DNA of 32,383 bases from Streptomyces carminius (lineage in GTDB: Bacteria > Actinomycetota > Actinomycetes > Streptomycetales > Streptomycetaceae): contig NZ_PGGW01000023.1 in assembly GCF_002794255.1 (NCBI RefSeq), positions 1-32,383 on the forward strand, given 5' to 3'. This document shows positions 8,776 to 17,970 of the stretch, piece by piece (positions within the stretch are counted from its first letter, which is position 1; each line of letters begins with the position of its first letter). The position numbers and the translations under genes were made by a program. The notes under the pieces are model-generated. The model did not search any database. It saw nothing but the letters and a program-made list of their open reading frames with translations, and had not been told where the DNA came from.

Positions 8776-9707
8776 CACTTCCCTTCCCCGACCGGCGGGT
8801 TGACCCGGGAGGCCGGGAGTTTCTGGTCGCCCAGCCCCCACCGTTCCAGGACCTTCCGGTACTTGCCGTTGCGGATCAGTTCGTTCAGGGCCGCCGTGAC
8901 CGCCTCCGCCGTGCCGTCTCCCTTGCGGCTCATCGCGCCGACCTGGCTGTCGATGGTGTCCGTCACGCTGTCCACCACGCCGACCAGCTTGGTCTGGCCG
9001 GTGGTCTTCGCGTGGTACACGACGCTGGAACTCGGCCCGACGTAGACGTCCACCCGCCCGGACTGCAGCGCCAGGTAGTAGTCGGACGCCTTCTGGTAGT
9101 ACTGGATCTCGATCGGGCGGAGTCCGGCCCCGCGGTTCTCGGCGCTCCACTCCAGCATGATCTTCTCCTGGGTGGAACCGGAAGCCAGCGCGACGCGCTT
9201 GCCCGCCAGGTCGGCCGCCTTGCGGACCTTGAAGTCGGCGTCCTCGCGGGCCTCGAATCCGAGCCGGTCGCGGCGGTAGGTCGCGAAGTCGTACTTCTTC
9301 TTCCGCTCCTCGGTGACCGAGATGTTGGAGAACGCCACGTCGTACCGTCCGCTGTCCACGCCGAGGAACATGTTCTCCCAGGAGGTGATGTCGCGCTCCG
9401 GGGTCAGCCCCATCACCCCCGCGACGAGGACGGCGATGTCGGCCTCGAACCCGATGGGTGTCTTGTTGTCGGTCGCGTAGCAGCTCAGAGGCGGTGTGTT
9501 GTCGATCGTGCCGCCGATGCGCAGTACTCCGTTCCGGCGGATGTGCTCGGGCACCAGAGCGGCGACCCGCTCCACCCGGGTGGCGGTGATCCTGTTCTGC
9601 CGGGGGCTGAGGTTGAGACCCGAGTCCGAGTCCTCCCTCTCACCGCCGGCGCTGCATCCCGCCAGTAGAAGCAGGACGGCCCAGCCGCCCGCCAGGAGTC
9701 GACGCAT
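8775..9707 (-). CDS. Family 3 extracellular solute-binding lipoprotein
   Basis: 310 residues. The N-terminus has a lipoprotein signal, with positive residues, a hydrophobic run and the lipobox LAGCS. The mature part is the bacterial extracellular family 3 (polar amino acid) fold: GVLRIGGTIDNTPPL, IGFEADIAVLVAGVMGL, DVAFSNISVTEERKKKYDF and a C-terminal LIRNGKYRKVLERWGL. It would be anchored outside the membrane and deliver a small polar or amino-acid-like ligand to the permease. AGAAGAG-like spacing is not needed: GGAGGA lies just upstream of the ATG. It is 18 bp downstream of the ATPase gene and overlaps the monooxygenase start by 1 nt. The ligand is unknown. Confidence 0.93.
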   Translation of the reverse strand: MRRLLAGGWAVLLLLAGCSAGGEREDSDSGLNLSPRQNRITATRVERVAALVPEHIRRNGVLRIGGTIDNTPPLSCYATDNKTPIGFEADIAVLVAGVMGLTPERDITSWENMFLGVDSGRYDVAFSNISVTEERKKKYDFATYRRDRLGFEAREDADFKVRKAADLAGKRVALASGSTQEKIMLEWSAENRGAGLRPIEIQYYQKASDYYLALQSGRVDVYVGPSSSVVYHAKTTGQTKLVGVVDSVTDTIDSQVGAMSRKGDGTAEAVTAALNELIRNGKYRKVLERWGLGDQKLPASRVNPPVGEGK

Positions 9708-9725
9708 TGCTCTCCTCCGTAGGAG

Positions 9726-10490
9726 TCAAAGGATCTTCGCGAGAAACGCACGGGTACGCTCGTGCGCCGGATTCCTGAGGACCTGAGAGGGCAGCCCCTG
9801 CTCGACGATCCGGCCGTCGGCCATGAAGACCACCTTGTCGGCGACCTCCCGGGCGAAGCCCATCTCATGGGTCACCACGATCATGGTCGTGCCTGCGGCG
9901 GCCAGTGACTTCATGACATCCAGTACCTCTCCGACCAGCTCGGGGTCCAGCGCCGAGGTCGGCTCGTCGAAGAGGAGCAGTTTGGGTTCCAGGGCCAAGG
10001 CCCGCGCGATCGCGACGCGCTGCTGCTGACCGCCGGAGAGCCGGCGCGGGTGGGCATCGGCCTTGTCCGCCAGCCCGACCCGCTCCAGCAGCCGGCGGGC
10101 GAGCGGATACACCTCGGAGGCCGGACGGCCCTGTGCCGACCGCGGCGCCTCGGCCACGTTCTCCAGCACGGTGAGGTTCGCGAACAGGTTGAAGTCCTGG
10201 AAGACGAACCCGATGCCGGTACGCTGCCGCAGGACCTCCCGTTCCCGCAGCTCGCGCAGGTGCTTGCCCACGCGCCGGTATCCGATGAGCTCTCCGCCGA
10301 CCAGGACCACCCCGCGGTCGGCCTTCTCCAGGTGGTTGATCACCCGCAGCAGGGTCGACTTCCCGGCGCCCGACGGACCGATCAGCACGGTGACCTCACC
10401 GGGGTGCACGATCAGATCGACCCCGTCGAGGACGGTGCCGGAACCGTAGCTCTTGTGCACGTCGACGATCTCGACCATCGGGTCGCTCAC
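9726..10490 (-). CDS. Polar amino acid ABC transporter ATPase (GlnQ-like)
   Basis: 254-residue ATPase with Walker [11 protein letters not shown]-loop region FQDFNLF, signature LSGGQQQR, Walker [15 protein letters not shown] and switch histidine VVTHEMGF, typical of polar amino acid importers. The chosen start is GTG (VSDPMVEIV), which overlaps the permease stop by 4 nt (GTGA) with GGAGGG 7 nt upstream. A longer open frame exists, but its extra N-terminus is out of keeping with the family. It forms a complete importer with its two neighbours. Confidence 0.95.
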   Translation of the reverse strand: MSDPMVEIVDVHKSYGSGTVLDGVDLIVHPGEVTVLIGPSGAGKSTLLRVINHLEKADRGVVLVGGELIGYRRVGKHLRELREREVLRQRTGIGFVFQDFNLFANLTVLENVAEAPRSAQGRPASEVYPLARRLLERVGLADKADAHPRRLSGGQQQRVAIARALALEPKLLLFDEPTSALDPELVGEVLDVMKSLAAAGTTMIVVTHEMGFAREVADKVVFMADGRIVEQGLPSQVLRNPAHERTRAFLAKIL

Positions 10491-11485
10491 CGCGCCGCCC
10501 TCCCGGTGCCCGCGGCCGACCTGCTCCCGGGACCGCGTGCGGCTCCCGGGACCGCTCCCCGTAGCCGCTGCCACGGTGTCGGCGGCAGTGCGCGCGACTC
10601 ACCACGGGCGAAGTGCCGCTCCACGTAGTACTGCAGCACCGAGAGCAGCCCGGTGAGAATGACGTACCAGACCGTCGCGACCATGACGAGGGCGACCACC
10701 CGGCCGTTGCGGCCGTAGATCACCTGGGTCTGGTAGAAGAGGTCGCCCAGTGCCATCACCGACACGATCGACGTGCCCTTGAGCAGGGAGATCAACTCGT
10801 TGAACGCGTTCGGCAGGATGGTCCGCATGGCCTGGGGCAGCACGATCCTGGACAACTGGCGCCGGCGGGGGATGCCCAGGGCCGCCGCCGCCTCCAGTTG
10901 GCCGCGGTCGACCGAGATGATGCCGGAGCGGATGATCTCCGCGGCGTACGCGGCCTGGTGGAGCGCGAGTCCGAGCACGGCGGCGCCCATCGGGCCGACC
11001 AGGTGCATGGTCGGTACGGTGAGAAACGCCGGCCCGAACGGCACCCCGAAGGACAGCCGGTCGTACAGGTAGGCCAGGTTGAACCAGAACAGCAGCTGGA
11101 CGATGAGCGGGACGGAGCGGAACACCCAGACGTAGAGCCACCCCACGGAACCGAGCAGCGGGCTGCCGGACAGCCGCATCAGCGCGACCACCAGGCCGAG
11201 CGCGAAGCCGAGCAGGGTGCCGTACGCGGTGAGTTCCAGTGTCAGGCCCAGGGCCCGCATGATGCTGTGCTCGGTGAAGAACTGCCAGAACACAGGCCAG
11301 TCCCAGCCCGGGTTGGTCACCAGCCCGTGGGTGAACTGCAGCAGGAGGACGACCAGGACCGCGCTGGCCAGCCAGCGGCCGGGCCGCGGCGCGGACACCC
11401 GTCTCAGCCCGACGAGTTCGGCCGCGGGGCCCCTGGCGGGCGCCTCCACCGCATCCCCGGTCGCACGAAAGGACGCAAACGTCAT
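10487..11485 (-). CDS. Polar amino acid ABC transporter permease (HisMQ type)
   Basis: 332-residue inner-membrane permease with about five or six hydrophobic helices. It has the HisMQ segments [35 protein letters not shown] and the EAA coupling loop [20 protein letters not shown]. The N-terminal extension (first 40 residues) and C-terminal tail are longer than in most family members. I chose the ATG at 11485 rather than the GTG two codons upstream because GAGGGA sits 7 nt before it. It is the first gene of the unit permease-ATPase-binding protein-monooxygenase. Confidence 0.93.
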   Translation of the reverse strand: MTFASFRATGDAVEAPARGPAAELVGLRRVSAPRPGRWLASAVLVVLLLQFTHGLVTNPGWDWPVFWQFFTEHSIMRALGLTLELTAYGTLLGFALGLVVALMRLSGSPLLGSVGWLYVWVFRSVPLIVQLLFWFNLAYLYDRLSFGVPFGPAFLTVPTMHLVGPMGAAVLGLALHQAAYAAEIIRSGIISVDRGQLEAAAALGIPRRRQLSRIVLPQAMRTILPNAFNELISLLKGTSIVSVMALGDLFYQTQVIYGRNGRVVALVMVATVWYVILTGLLSVLQYYVERHFARGESRALPPTPWQRLRGAVPGAARGPGSRSAAGTGRAAR

Positions 11486-11678
11486 CAGCACTTCCCTCGG
11501 TGTGTCATCGGGGACCCAAGCAGGCCGGATCCGAAACTAAAGAGGCAGAAGTTGGCCTTCAACTGGTCTTGACCGCCAAGTTTGTACGGAGTTACCGGGC
11601 GATGGGCGCACCCACTGGCCGGTTATCGGACGCGCGGGCCCGGTTGACCCGGGCAGCGCCGGTTGGTCGACTTGCCTC
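11486..11678. promoter_or_regulatory. Divergent intergenic region, transporter operon / GNAT
   Basis: This 193-bp AT-richer stretch separates the minus-strand transporter operon from the plus-strand GNAT gene, so it must hold two promoters. TTGACC at 11569-11574 could be a -35 for the plus strand, with a poor -10 (TTACCG, 17-bp spacing). An inverted repeat AGTTG-GCCTT-CAACT at 11550-11564 could be an operator. No gene seen. Confidence 0.4.
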
Positions 11679-12164
11679 ATGGAACCGGAGCCGGGCGCGA
11701 CGCGGGTCGAGGCGCACTGGGTGCCGGCCGACGACGCCAGGGCCGCGCCGCTGCACGACGGACTGACCGAGGAGTACCTGGCTCGCTACGGGCCCTCGGC
11801 GTACGAGGAGATGAGCAGCCGGCCCCACAGCGAGTTCGCCCCGCCGCACGGAGGGTTCCTGGTGCTGACGATCGACGGCGTGACCGTCGCCGGCGGCGGC
11901 TTCCGCCGTCACGACACTGAGACCGCGGAGCTGAAACGCATATGGACGGACCCGCGAAACCGCAGGCTCGGGCTGGCCAGGCGGACCCTCGCCGAGATAG
12001 AGCGGGCCGCCCGCCAAAGGGGGTACCGCAGGCTGTACCTGGTGACCGGGCCGCGCCAGCCGGAGGCGAACCGGCTGTACGGCTCCGCCGGTTACCGCCC
12101 GGTGCCCTGCGACCCCGCGACGACGGACGGCCGGCAGGCGCTGTGCTTCGAGAAGAGGCTGTGA
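11679..12164 (+). CDS. GNAT-family N-acetyltransferase
   Basis: 161-residue acetyltransferase. The acetyl-CoA binding motif A is visible as IWTDPRNRRLGLARRTLAEI (R-R-L-G-L-A loop), preceded by the beta strand GGFRRHDTETAELKRI and followed by YRRLYLVTG and the C-terminal NRLYGSAGYRPV signature. The acceptor is not predictable from sequence. There is no clear Shine-Dalgarno before the ATG, so the transcript may be leaderless or the start slightly different. Its stop overlaps the GTG of the following FAD protein (GTGA), so the two are translationally coupled. It is divergent from the transporter/monooxygenase operon and probably shares its function. Confidence 0.9.
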   Translation: MEPEPGATRVEAHWVPADDARAAPLHDGLTEEYLARYGPSAYEEMSSRPHSEFAPPHGGFLVLTIDGVTVAGGGFRRHDTETAELKRIWTDPRNRRLGLARRTLAEIERAARQRGYRRLYLVTGPRQPEANRLYGSAGYRPVPCDPATTDGRQALCFEKRL

Positions 12165-14026
12165 CACCCGTCGTCGTGGCGATAGTGGGCGCGGGGCCGA
12201 GCGGCGTCTCCGTGCTGGAGCGACTGGGCGCCAACGCGGCGGAACTGCTCGGCGGCCGGCCTCTTGAGGTGCATCTGGTCGATCCCTACCGGCCGGGGCC
12301 GGGACGAATCTGGCGGTACGAGCAGTCGCCGCTGCTGATGCTCAACACGATGGCCTCGCACGTCACCATGTTCACCGACGAGAGCGTGGTCTGCGCCGGA
12401 CCGGTCAGATCCGGGCCCTCGCTCTACGCCTGGGCGCGCGAGGGGAGGGGAACCCCCGACGACCCGGAGGTGCGGCACGAGCTGGAGAACCTGTCCGAGA
12501 CCTCGTTCCCCACCCGCAGGCTGCAGAGCCACTACTTGAGTTGGGTGTTCGAGCAGGCGGTCGCCGGCCTGCCCCCGGGCACCGGACTCCACCACCATCG
12601 GGACCGGGCGGTGGACCTGCGGGAGCACGGCGCGTACCAGCGGGTCGTGCTCGCCGGCGGGGGGCATGTGGACGCCGACGCCGTGGTGCTCGCCGTGGGG
12701 CACCAGGATGTCGAGCTCTCCGGTGAGCAGGCCGCCACCGCCGTGTATGCCGGACGGCACGGACTCTGCTTCGTGCCGCCGGGTTACACGGCCGACCAGG
12801 ACCTGTCCGTGCTGCGGTCCGGCGCCCCGGTCATCGTCCGCGGGCTCGGCCTGGCATTCGTGGATCTGGTGGTGCTGCTTACCGAGGGACGCGGCGGGCG
12901 CTACACAGAGGACGGCGCGGGCGGCCTGCGATACCTCCCCAGCGGGGAGGAGCCGGTGATCCATGCCGGTTCCCGGCGCGGCGTGCCGTTCCCGCCCAAG
13001 GCGACCTACACCCCGGCCTCGCCGCCCCGGCCGCCCCGGTTCTTCGACTCCGAGCGGATCCTGCGGGAATCCCCGGAGCGGCTCGACTTCTTCCGCGACG
13101 TGTGGCCGCATGCGGCCAGGGAGATCGAATGGGGCTACTACCGCGAGCTGTTCACGGCCCACCCGGAACGGGTTAGGGGCGGTCCTGAGGAGTTCGCCGA
13201 AGCCTGCGCCGCGGTGCCCTGGGGCGGACCGGAACACCGGGACCTGCTGCGCCGGACGGTCGTCCATCCCGGCGATCTGTTCGACATCCCGCGGCTGGAC
13301 CGGCCGCTCGCGGGTGAGACGTTCCCGGACCGGCCCGCACTCCAGCGGCGGATTCGCGGACACGTGCGCGAGGTCGTCGAGCGCCGCTCCGACCCGCGCC
13401 ACAGTGCGGAGCTGGGCGCCGTCCACGGGGTGCTGGCGGTCTTCGGTCAGCTTCCCGCGCTGCTGGAAAGCGGCCGGTTCTCGGCCCGCTCGCGGGCGGT
13501 GGACGTGGACGGATGGTGGGCCGGCTTCTTCAACTACCTGGCCAGCGGCCCGCCGCCGCGCCGGATGCGCGAACTGCTCGCCCTCAGCGAGGCCGGCGTG
13601 CTGCGCTTCGTCGGCCCGGACATGTGGGTGAGGGCGGCCGGGGGGCGTTTCGAGGCCGGCAGCCCGGCCCTGCCCGGCAGTACGGTGACGGCCTCGGCGC
13701 TGGTGGAGGCCCGGCTGCCGGTCGGCGCGTCGCCCGGCAGCCGGGACCCCCTGGTCAGGTCGCTGTACGGACGGGGACAGCTGCTGGAGGACACCAGCGA
13801 GGACGACAGGTTCCGGCACCGCACCGGCCTCGCGGCGGTGGATGCCCGCGACGGCGCCGTGCTCGACGCGGCGGGCCGCCGGCACCCGCGCCGGTTCGCC
13901 CTCGGCCCGTTCACCACCGCCGTCGCGGGCGGCAACTTCACCCGCCCTGGAACGAATCCGGTCTCCTCCCGGCTCACCGACGCGGTGGCCCGCTCGGTGC
14001 TGCTCGCCGCCGTGTCAGGCCGGTGA
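12161..14026 (+). CDS. FAD/NAD(P)-binding protein (lysine/ornithine monooxygenase-like superfamily)
   Basis: 621-residue cytoplasmic protein with an N-terminal dinucleotide site, IVGAGPSGVSVLERL (Gly10, Gly12, Gly15), an acidic end to the second strand (HLVDPY) and a later ADAVVLAVGH motif typical of FAD/NAD(P)-binding proteins of the PF13454 type. The C-terminal half (ALGPFTTAVAGGNFTRPGTN) fits the same family, which is common in Streptomyces but biochemically uncharacterised as far as I know. It starts at a GTG overlapping the GNAT stop by 4 nt. It could oxidise a substrate acetylated by the GNAT or supply reduced flavin chemistry, but this is inference. The 3' end overlaps the convergent SARP gene by 12 bp. 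Confidence 0.85.
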   Translation: MTPVVVAIVGAGPSGVSVLERLGANAAELLGGRPLEVHLVDPYRPGPGRIWRYEQSPLLMLNTMASHVTMFTDESVVCAGPVRSGPSLYAWAREGRGTPDDPEVRHELENLSETSFPTRRLQSHYLSWVFEQAVAGLPPGTGLHHHRDRAVDLREHGAYQRVVLAGGGHVDADAVVLAVGHQDVELSGEQAATAVYAGRHGLCFVPPGYTADQDLSVLRSGAPVIVRGLGLAFVDLVVLLTEGRGGRYTEDGAGGLRYLPSGEEPVIHAGSRRGVPFPPKATYTPASPPRPPRFFDSERILRESPERLDFFRDVWPHAAREIEWGYYRELFTAHPERVRGGPEEFAEACAAVPWGGPEHRDLLRRTVVHPGDLFDIPRLDRPLAGETFPDRPALQRRIRGHVREVVERRSDPRHSAELGAVHGVLAVFGQLPALLESGRFSARSRAVDVDGWWAGFFNYLASGPPPRRMRELLALSEAGVLRFVGPDMWVRAAGGRFEAGSPALPGSTVTASALVEARLPVGASPGSRDPLVRSLYGRGQLLEDTSEDDRFRHRTGLAAVDARDGAVLDAAGRRHPRRFALGPFTTAVAGGNFTRPGTNPVSSRLTDAVARSVLLAAVSGR

Positions 14027-16933
14027 CTTCGCCTCCTGCTGCCGCCGGCGCAGCAGCAGGTGCCACTGGGGGTCACCGGGGGAGCAGAACTCCAACGCCG
14101 TGCGGTAGCAGTAGTGGGCGGCGGTCGTGTCGCGCTGCCCGGCCCGCTGCCCCGCGTCGATCAGGATGCCGCAGACACGGGCGGAGATCTCCTCGGCCGG
14201 CAGAGCGGCCTTCCTGATGTGGTGAACCGCCTGCCGGCAGTGGTGCACCAGCAGCGTCAGGGGCCGGTTCGGCTGCCCGGCCAGCCACTCCGCCGCTCTG
14301 CTGTGCTTCTCTGCCCGGAGGGCGTGCGGCAGCCGGGAGTACGCCACCTTGCCGACGAGTTCGTGGACGAACTCGTACTCCACCGAGCCGAGTTCGGGGC
14401 CGAGCCGACTGCGCCGCAGGAACTCGCGCCGCTCCAGGAACTCCAGGCACTCCTGGATCTCGCCGGGGTCCCGGCCGCTCAGCGCGGCCAGCTCCTTCTC
14501 GTAGAAGGGGCTGCCGAACAGCGAAGCCTCGCAGAGCAGTGACTTCTCCGGCTGCGGCAGGGTGTCCAGCCGGGCCGAGATGATGTTGTGCACGAGGAAG
14601 GGCACCATGGGCCGGTCTTCGAAGTTCTGCGCGGGGACGCCGCTCACCGGCGCGGCGCCGGTGCTGCCGCCCGTCCTGCAGCCCATCATGTTGGCGTACT
14701 CGATGGCGAACAGCGGATTGCCGCCGGACCGGTCCGCCAGTGACGCCCGCAGCTCGGCCGTGCACCTGCCCGGGGCCGCCCCCAGGAGACTCCTGAGCAG
14801 TGTGTCGATCCCCGAGAGCGGCAGCGGCTCGAGGCTCATCGTGGTGGCGTTGCGCTGCCCGCCGGCCCAGTAGGAGGGCCGGTTGACCAGTTCCGGCCGC
14901 GCCGTCACGACCACGAGCAGCGGCAGGCTGCCCACGTTCTCGGTGAGGTCCCCGATGAACTTGAGCAGTACGTCGTCAACCCGGTTGAGGTCCTCCAGGA
15001 GGATGACGAGCGGCTCACGGGCGGCCAGTTCCTCGACGAACCGCCGCCAGGCGGCGAACACGGCCTTCAGCGACTCCGGCCTGTGCAGCCCGTGCCGGGT
15101 GCTTCTCCCGGGGGCCACCAGGGAGCGCAGAGTGTCGGCCAGCTGGGCGGAGATCGGCCCGGAGCCGACGAGGCCGGTCACCGCGGCGTCGAGCTTGCGG
15201 TCCTGCTGCAGCGCCGAGTCGTCGTCGGTGATTCCGGCGTAGGCGCGGACGACCCCCGCCAGGGCGGTGTAGGGCTCCTTGAGCCCCAGCTTGCGATTGC
15301 AGCCGATCAGGCAGCGTACCCCTGCGCGCTCGGTGATACCGCGGCGGAACTCGTGCATGAGCCGGCTCTTGCCGATGCCTGCCACACCGAGCACGGTCAC
15401 CAGGTGCGGGCGCCGGCTCCTGCGGACCTCCTCGACCCACCATTCGAGCTGCTTCAACTCGCGGTTGCGCTGGACGAACGGGAGGTCGGTCCGGCTGGCC
15501 AGCTGTGGGCGCAGCGAAACGGTCACGTCATGTCCGCTCGCCGCCGTGTCGGCGGTCACGAAGTCGAAGTGCTCGGCACATGCCTCCCGGGTGTCGTCGC
15601 AGACCCGCACGACGCCGGGGCGGGTGTCGAACAGCAGGGTGAGCCCCGTCTCGAGGAACCGGCCGGTGACGCTGACGGGCTCGCCGCCCGCAGCGGCCTC
15701 GTGGGCGCCCAGCACGAGGGCCTCGCCGCCGGCGACTGCGACCCGCAGGCGGACCCCTTGGTCGGAGTACCCGGCCATCTCCACGGCCATACGGATCGCC
15801 CGGAGCGCATCGTCCTCCTGGGTCTGCGCGATTCCGAACAGGGCGAGCGTGACCGGACCCAGTCTCTCGTGGGTCCGCCCGCCGTACAGCCGGACCCGTT
15901 CCCGGACGGCGGAGTGGGCGCGTTCGAGCAGGCGGTTGAGAACCTCGGGAGGAACGCTGGTGCCCGAGGTGTCGACGTGGACGAAGACGGCCGTCACACG
16001 CTTGTACTCCTCCAGCCCGCAGGGCGGGGGAGGCGCCGCCCGCAGGGCCCTGGCGGTCTCGGACCGCTGCGGCTCGGGCGGGGCGGCGGAGCGGCTCGCG
16101 TCCTCGTCCGGTCCGGCGGTTTCGGGCACGGCGGCCGGCGGGGTGGCGAGCCGGACCGCCGCTCCGTCGCCGGGGAGGAGAGAAGGATCGTGGTCGAGGA
16201 TCGCGCGTTCCAGCCGGCGCAGTTCGGGGCCGGGATCGAGACCGAGCCGTTCGACCAGGGCGGCGCGCGTGCGGCGGTACACGCTCAGGGCGTCGGCCTG
16301 CCGCCCCGAACGGTACAGGGCCAGCATCAGCTGCCGGCACAGACGCTCCCGCAGGGGGTCCGTGCTGACGACGGCCTCCAACTCGCCGATGATCTCGAAA
16401 TGGCGGCCGACGGCGAGCGCCGCCTCCATCCGGTTCTCCAGCACCCCGAACCTGGCGTTCTGCAGAGCGGTGAGTTCAGGCCAGGCATAGCCGTCCTCGA
16501 CCAGATCGGCCAGTGCGGGCCCTTTCCACAGGGCAAGGGCCTTCCGCAGGTGGCAGTCGGCCTCGTCCCACTCACCGGCGGTCAGCGCGGCTTGCCCCTT
16601 CCAGGCCAACTCTTTGAACTCGCAGCTGTCTATCGTGGCCGGGTCCGCGCGCAGCACGTAGCCGGGCGCGTGGGTGACCAGCAGCTTCGACCTGTCCCCG
16701 CTCTCCCGGTCGACCAGCGTCCGGCGCAGGCTGGAGATCGCGTTCTGAAGGATCTTGCGCGCGGTGGGAGGCGGATCCTCTCCCCACAGGGCCTGTAGCA
16801 GTCGGCTTGTCGCCACCACGTTGTTCGCGTGGAGGAGGAGGTAACCGAGCGCCGCTCTCTGATTGATCCCTCCCAGAGAGACGGAATGATCAATACCGGT
16901 TACGTTCAGAGGGCCGAGTATGCGAAACCTCAT
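14015..16933 (-). CDS. SARP regulator with cyclase-like and AAA domains
   Basis: 972 residues. Order: OmpR-type winged helix (about 1-95, opening MRFRILGPLNVTG), bacterial transcriptional activation domain (about 100-245, ending ERLGLDPGPELRRLERAIL), a Pro/Ala-rich linker, a class III nucleotidyl-cyclase-like segment (from KRVTAVFVHVDTSG to EDDALRAIRMAVEMAG), then an AAA/NB domain with Walker A LGVAGIGKS and Walker B VILLEDLNRVDD, and a helical C-terminus. The cyclase-like part is probably catalytically dead: the usual LF-D-GST metal-binding stretch is altered. SARPs bind direct repeats at 11-bp-class spacing and activate antibiotic genes, making this the best candidate reader of the (T/C)AGGGG repeats. 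I chose ATG over the GTG one codon upstream because AGG lies at suitable spacing (CCAGGTGAGTG). An IS sits 188 bp upstream. Confidence 0.93.
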   Translation of the reverse strand: MRFRILGPLNVTGIDHSVSLGGINQRAALGYLLLHANNVVATSRLLQALWGEDPPPTARKILQNAISSLRRTLVDRESGDRSKLLVTHAPGYVLRADPATIDSCEFKELAWKGQAALTAGEWDEADCHLRKALALWKGPALADLVEDGYAWPELTALQNARFGVLENRMEAALAVGRHFEIIGELEAVVSTDPLRERLCRQLMLALYRSGRQADALSVYRRTRAALVERLGLDPGPELRRLERAILDHDPSLLPGDGAAVRLATPPAAVPETAGPDEDASRSAAPPEPQRSETARALRAAPPPPCGLEEYKRVTAVFVHVDTSGTSVPPEVLNRLLERAHSAVRERVRLYGGRTHERLGPVTLALFGIAQTQEDDALRAIRMAVEMAGYSDQGVRLRVAVAGGEALVLGAHEAAAGGEPVSVTGRFLETGLTLLFDTRPGVVRVCDDTREACAEHFDFVTADTAASGHDVTVSLRPQLASRTDLPFVQRNRELKQLEWWVEEVRRSRRPHLVTVLGVAGIGKSRLMHEFRRGITERAGVRCLIGCNRKLGLKEPYTALAGVVRAYAGITDDDSALQQDRKLDAAVTGLVGSGPISAQLADTLRSLVAPGRSTRHGLHRPESLKAVFAAWRRFVEELAAREPLVILLEDLNRVDDVLLKFIGDLTENVGSLPLLVVVTARPELVNRPSYWAGGQRNATTMSLEPLPLSGIDTLLRSLLGAAPGRCTAELRASLADRSGGNPLFAIEYANMMGCRTGGSTGAAPVSGVPAQNFEDRPMVPFLVHNIISARLDTLPQPEKSLLCEASLFGSPFYEKELAALSGRDPGEIQECLEFLERREFLRRSRLGPELGSVEYEFVHELVGKVAYSRLPHALRAEKHSRAAEWLAGQPNRPLTLLVHHCRQAVHHIRKAALPAEEISARVCGILIDAGQRAGQRDTTAAHYCYRTALEFCSPGDPQWHLLLRRRQQEAKSPA

Positions 16934-17121
16934 CACTCACCTGGCCTGCAGGAAGAAGGAAACCTGCACACCTCGTTGCATCCCATGCCGCCACGCCCCC
17001 CGCTTGATTGTGGCCGGATGACAACCCGACCCGCACGATTGTACCGGTCTTGAGTGCTCCTCCGATCATCCTCGATGGCCTGGCTTATTGCATGCTTAAT
17101 TTATTGCGGTGGCCAAATTTA
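16934..17121 (-). promoter_or_regulatory. Upstream region of the SARP gene, cut by the IS
   Basis: 188 bp between the SARP start and the insertion sequence. It holds a possible minus-strand -10 (TACAAT, near 17042-17037) without a recognisable -35, and an AT-rich end (17085-17120) in which TTATTGC occurs twice, 16 bp apart. No gene is seen. Any regulatory sites further upstream of the SARP gene were displaced by the 872-bp insertion. Confidence 0.3.
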
Positions 17122-17144
17122 GAGCTTGCCTCATGTGGTGAGCT
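17122..17144 (+). repeat. Left terminal inverted repeat of the IS
   Basis: Begins GAGCTTGCCTCATGTGGTG. Compared with the reverse complement of 17971-17993 (GAGCGTGTCTCACGTGGTG), 18 of the 23 positions agree. The transposase stop codon (17131-17133) lies inside this repeat. Confidence 0.85.
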
Positions 17145-17948
17145 GAGCAAGTTTCTTGTAGCAGGTCAGGGCGGCCGCGAGGCCGAGGAAGGCCAGGAAG
17201 TGGCTGCCCTTGCGCTCGTACCGGATGGTGAGGCGCCGGTAGCCGAAGAGCCAGGAGATCGACCGTTCGATCTTCCAGCGGTGTCGGCCCAGGCGCTCGC
17301 TGGACTCGATGCCGGGCCGGGCGACACGCGGGACGATGCCCCGCTCGCGGAGTCACGCCGGCTTCTCGGCGGAGTGGTAGGCCTTGTCGGCGCGGAGCCT
17401 GCCGGGACGGCGTCTGCGCGGGCCGCGCCGGGAGCGGATGGCGGGGATGCCCGCCACCAGCGGCAGGAGCGCCTGGCTGTCGTGGACGTTCGCGCCCGAG
17501 ACACCCGGGACGAGCGGCAGGCCCTGGGTGTCGGACAGGACGTGGAGCTTGCTGCCCTTCTTGCCCCGGTCGACCGGGTTGCGCCCGGTCAGCGGCCCCT
17601 CTTTTTCGCCCGCACACTCGCCGCGTCCACGATCGCCGCAGTCCAGTCCACCTCGCCGCGGACCCCGAGTTCGTCCAGCACCGCCCGGTGCAGTCGGCGC
17701 CACAGCCCGGCCTCGGTCCAGAGCGTGAACCGGCGGTGCGCGGTGGCCGGGGAGACGCCGAAGGTCTCCGGCAGATGCCGCCAGGCGCACCCGCTGGTCA
17801 GCACGTACACCACGGCGGTGAAGGCGGCCCGCTCGTCCACCGGGGCGGTCCCGCCGCCCTGCGGCCGGGACGTGAACTTCGGCAGCAGCGGAGCTGCCAG
17901 CTCCCACAGCCCGTCGGGAACCAACCGCTGCGACAGATCGACACTCAC
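17131..17948 (-). pseudogene. IS5-family transposase, two-frame, with a premature stop
   Basis: The first frame (17948-17589, 119 residues, GTG start) encodes the N-terminal DUF4096-like domain (LVPDGLWELAAPLLP, CAWRHLPETFGVSPATAHRR) and the first catalytic Asp (AAIVDAAS). The second, -1 relative to it, continues GPLTGRNPVDRGKKGSKLHV, carries ADKAYHS (second Asp) and KIERSISWLFGYRRL (Glu). The switch point is GAAAAAG (17607-17601), a plausible -1 slippery site, as used by many IS5 elements. In the second frame a TGA (17355-17353) interrupts after SAEKPA. Reading through it gives LRERGIVPRVARPGIESSER and the rest of the family sequence in the same frame, where homologues usually have Trp at the stop. 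So a single TGG-to-TGA change probably inactivated the transposase. Confidence 0.85.
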
Positions 17949-17970
17949 GGCCCCCCATCATGCCGCACCG

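Noticed and set aside
14036..14056. Hairpin CTGCTGC-CGCCGGC-GCAGCAG after the FAD protein stop
   Set aside because: It lies within the SARP coding sequence and has a short stem; weak support as a terminator.
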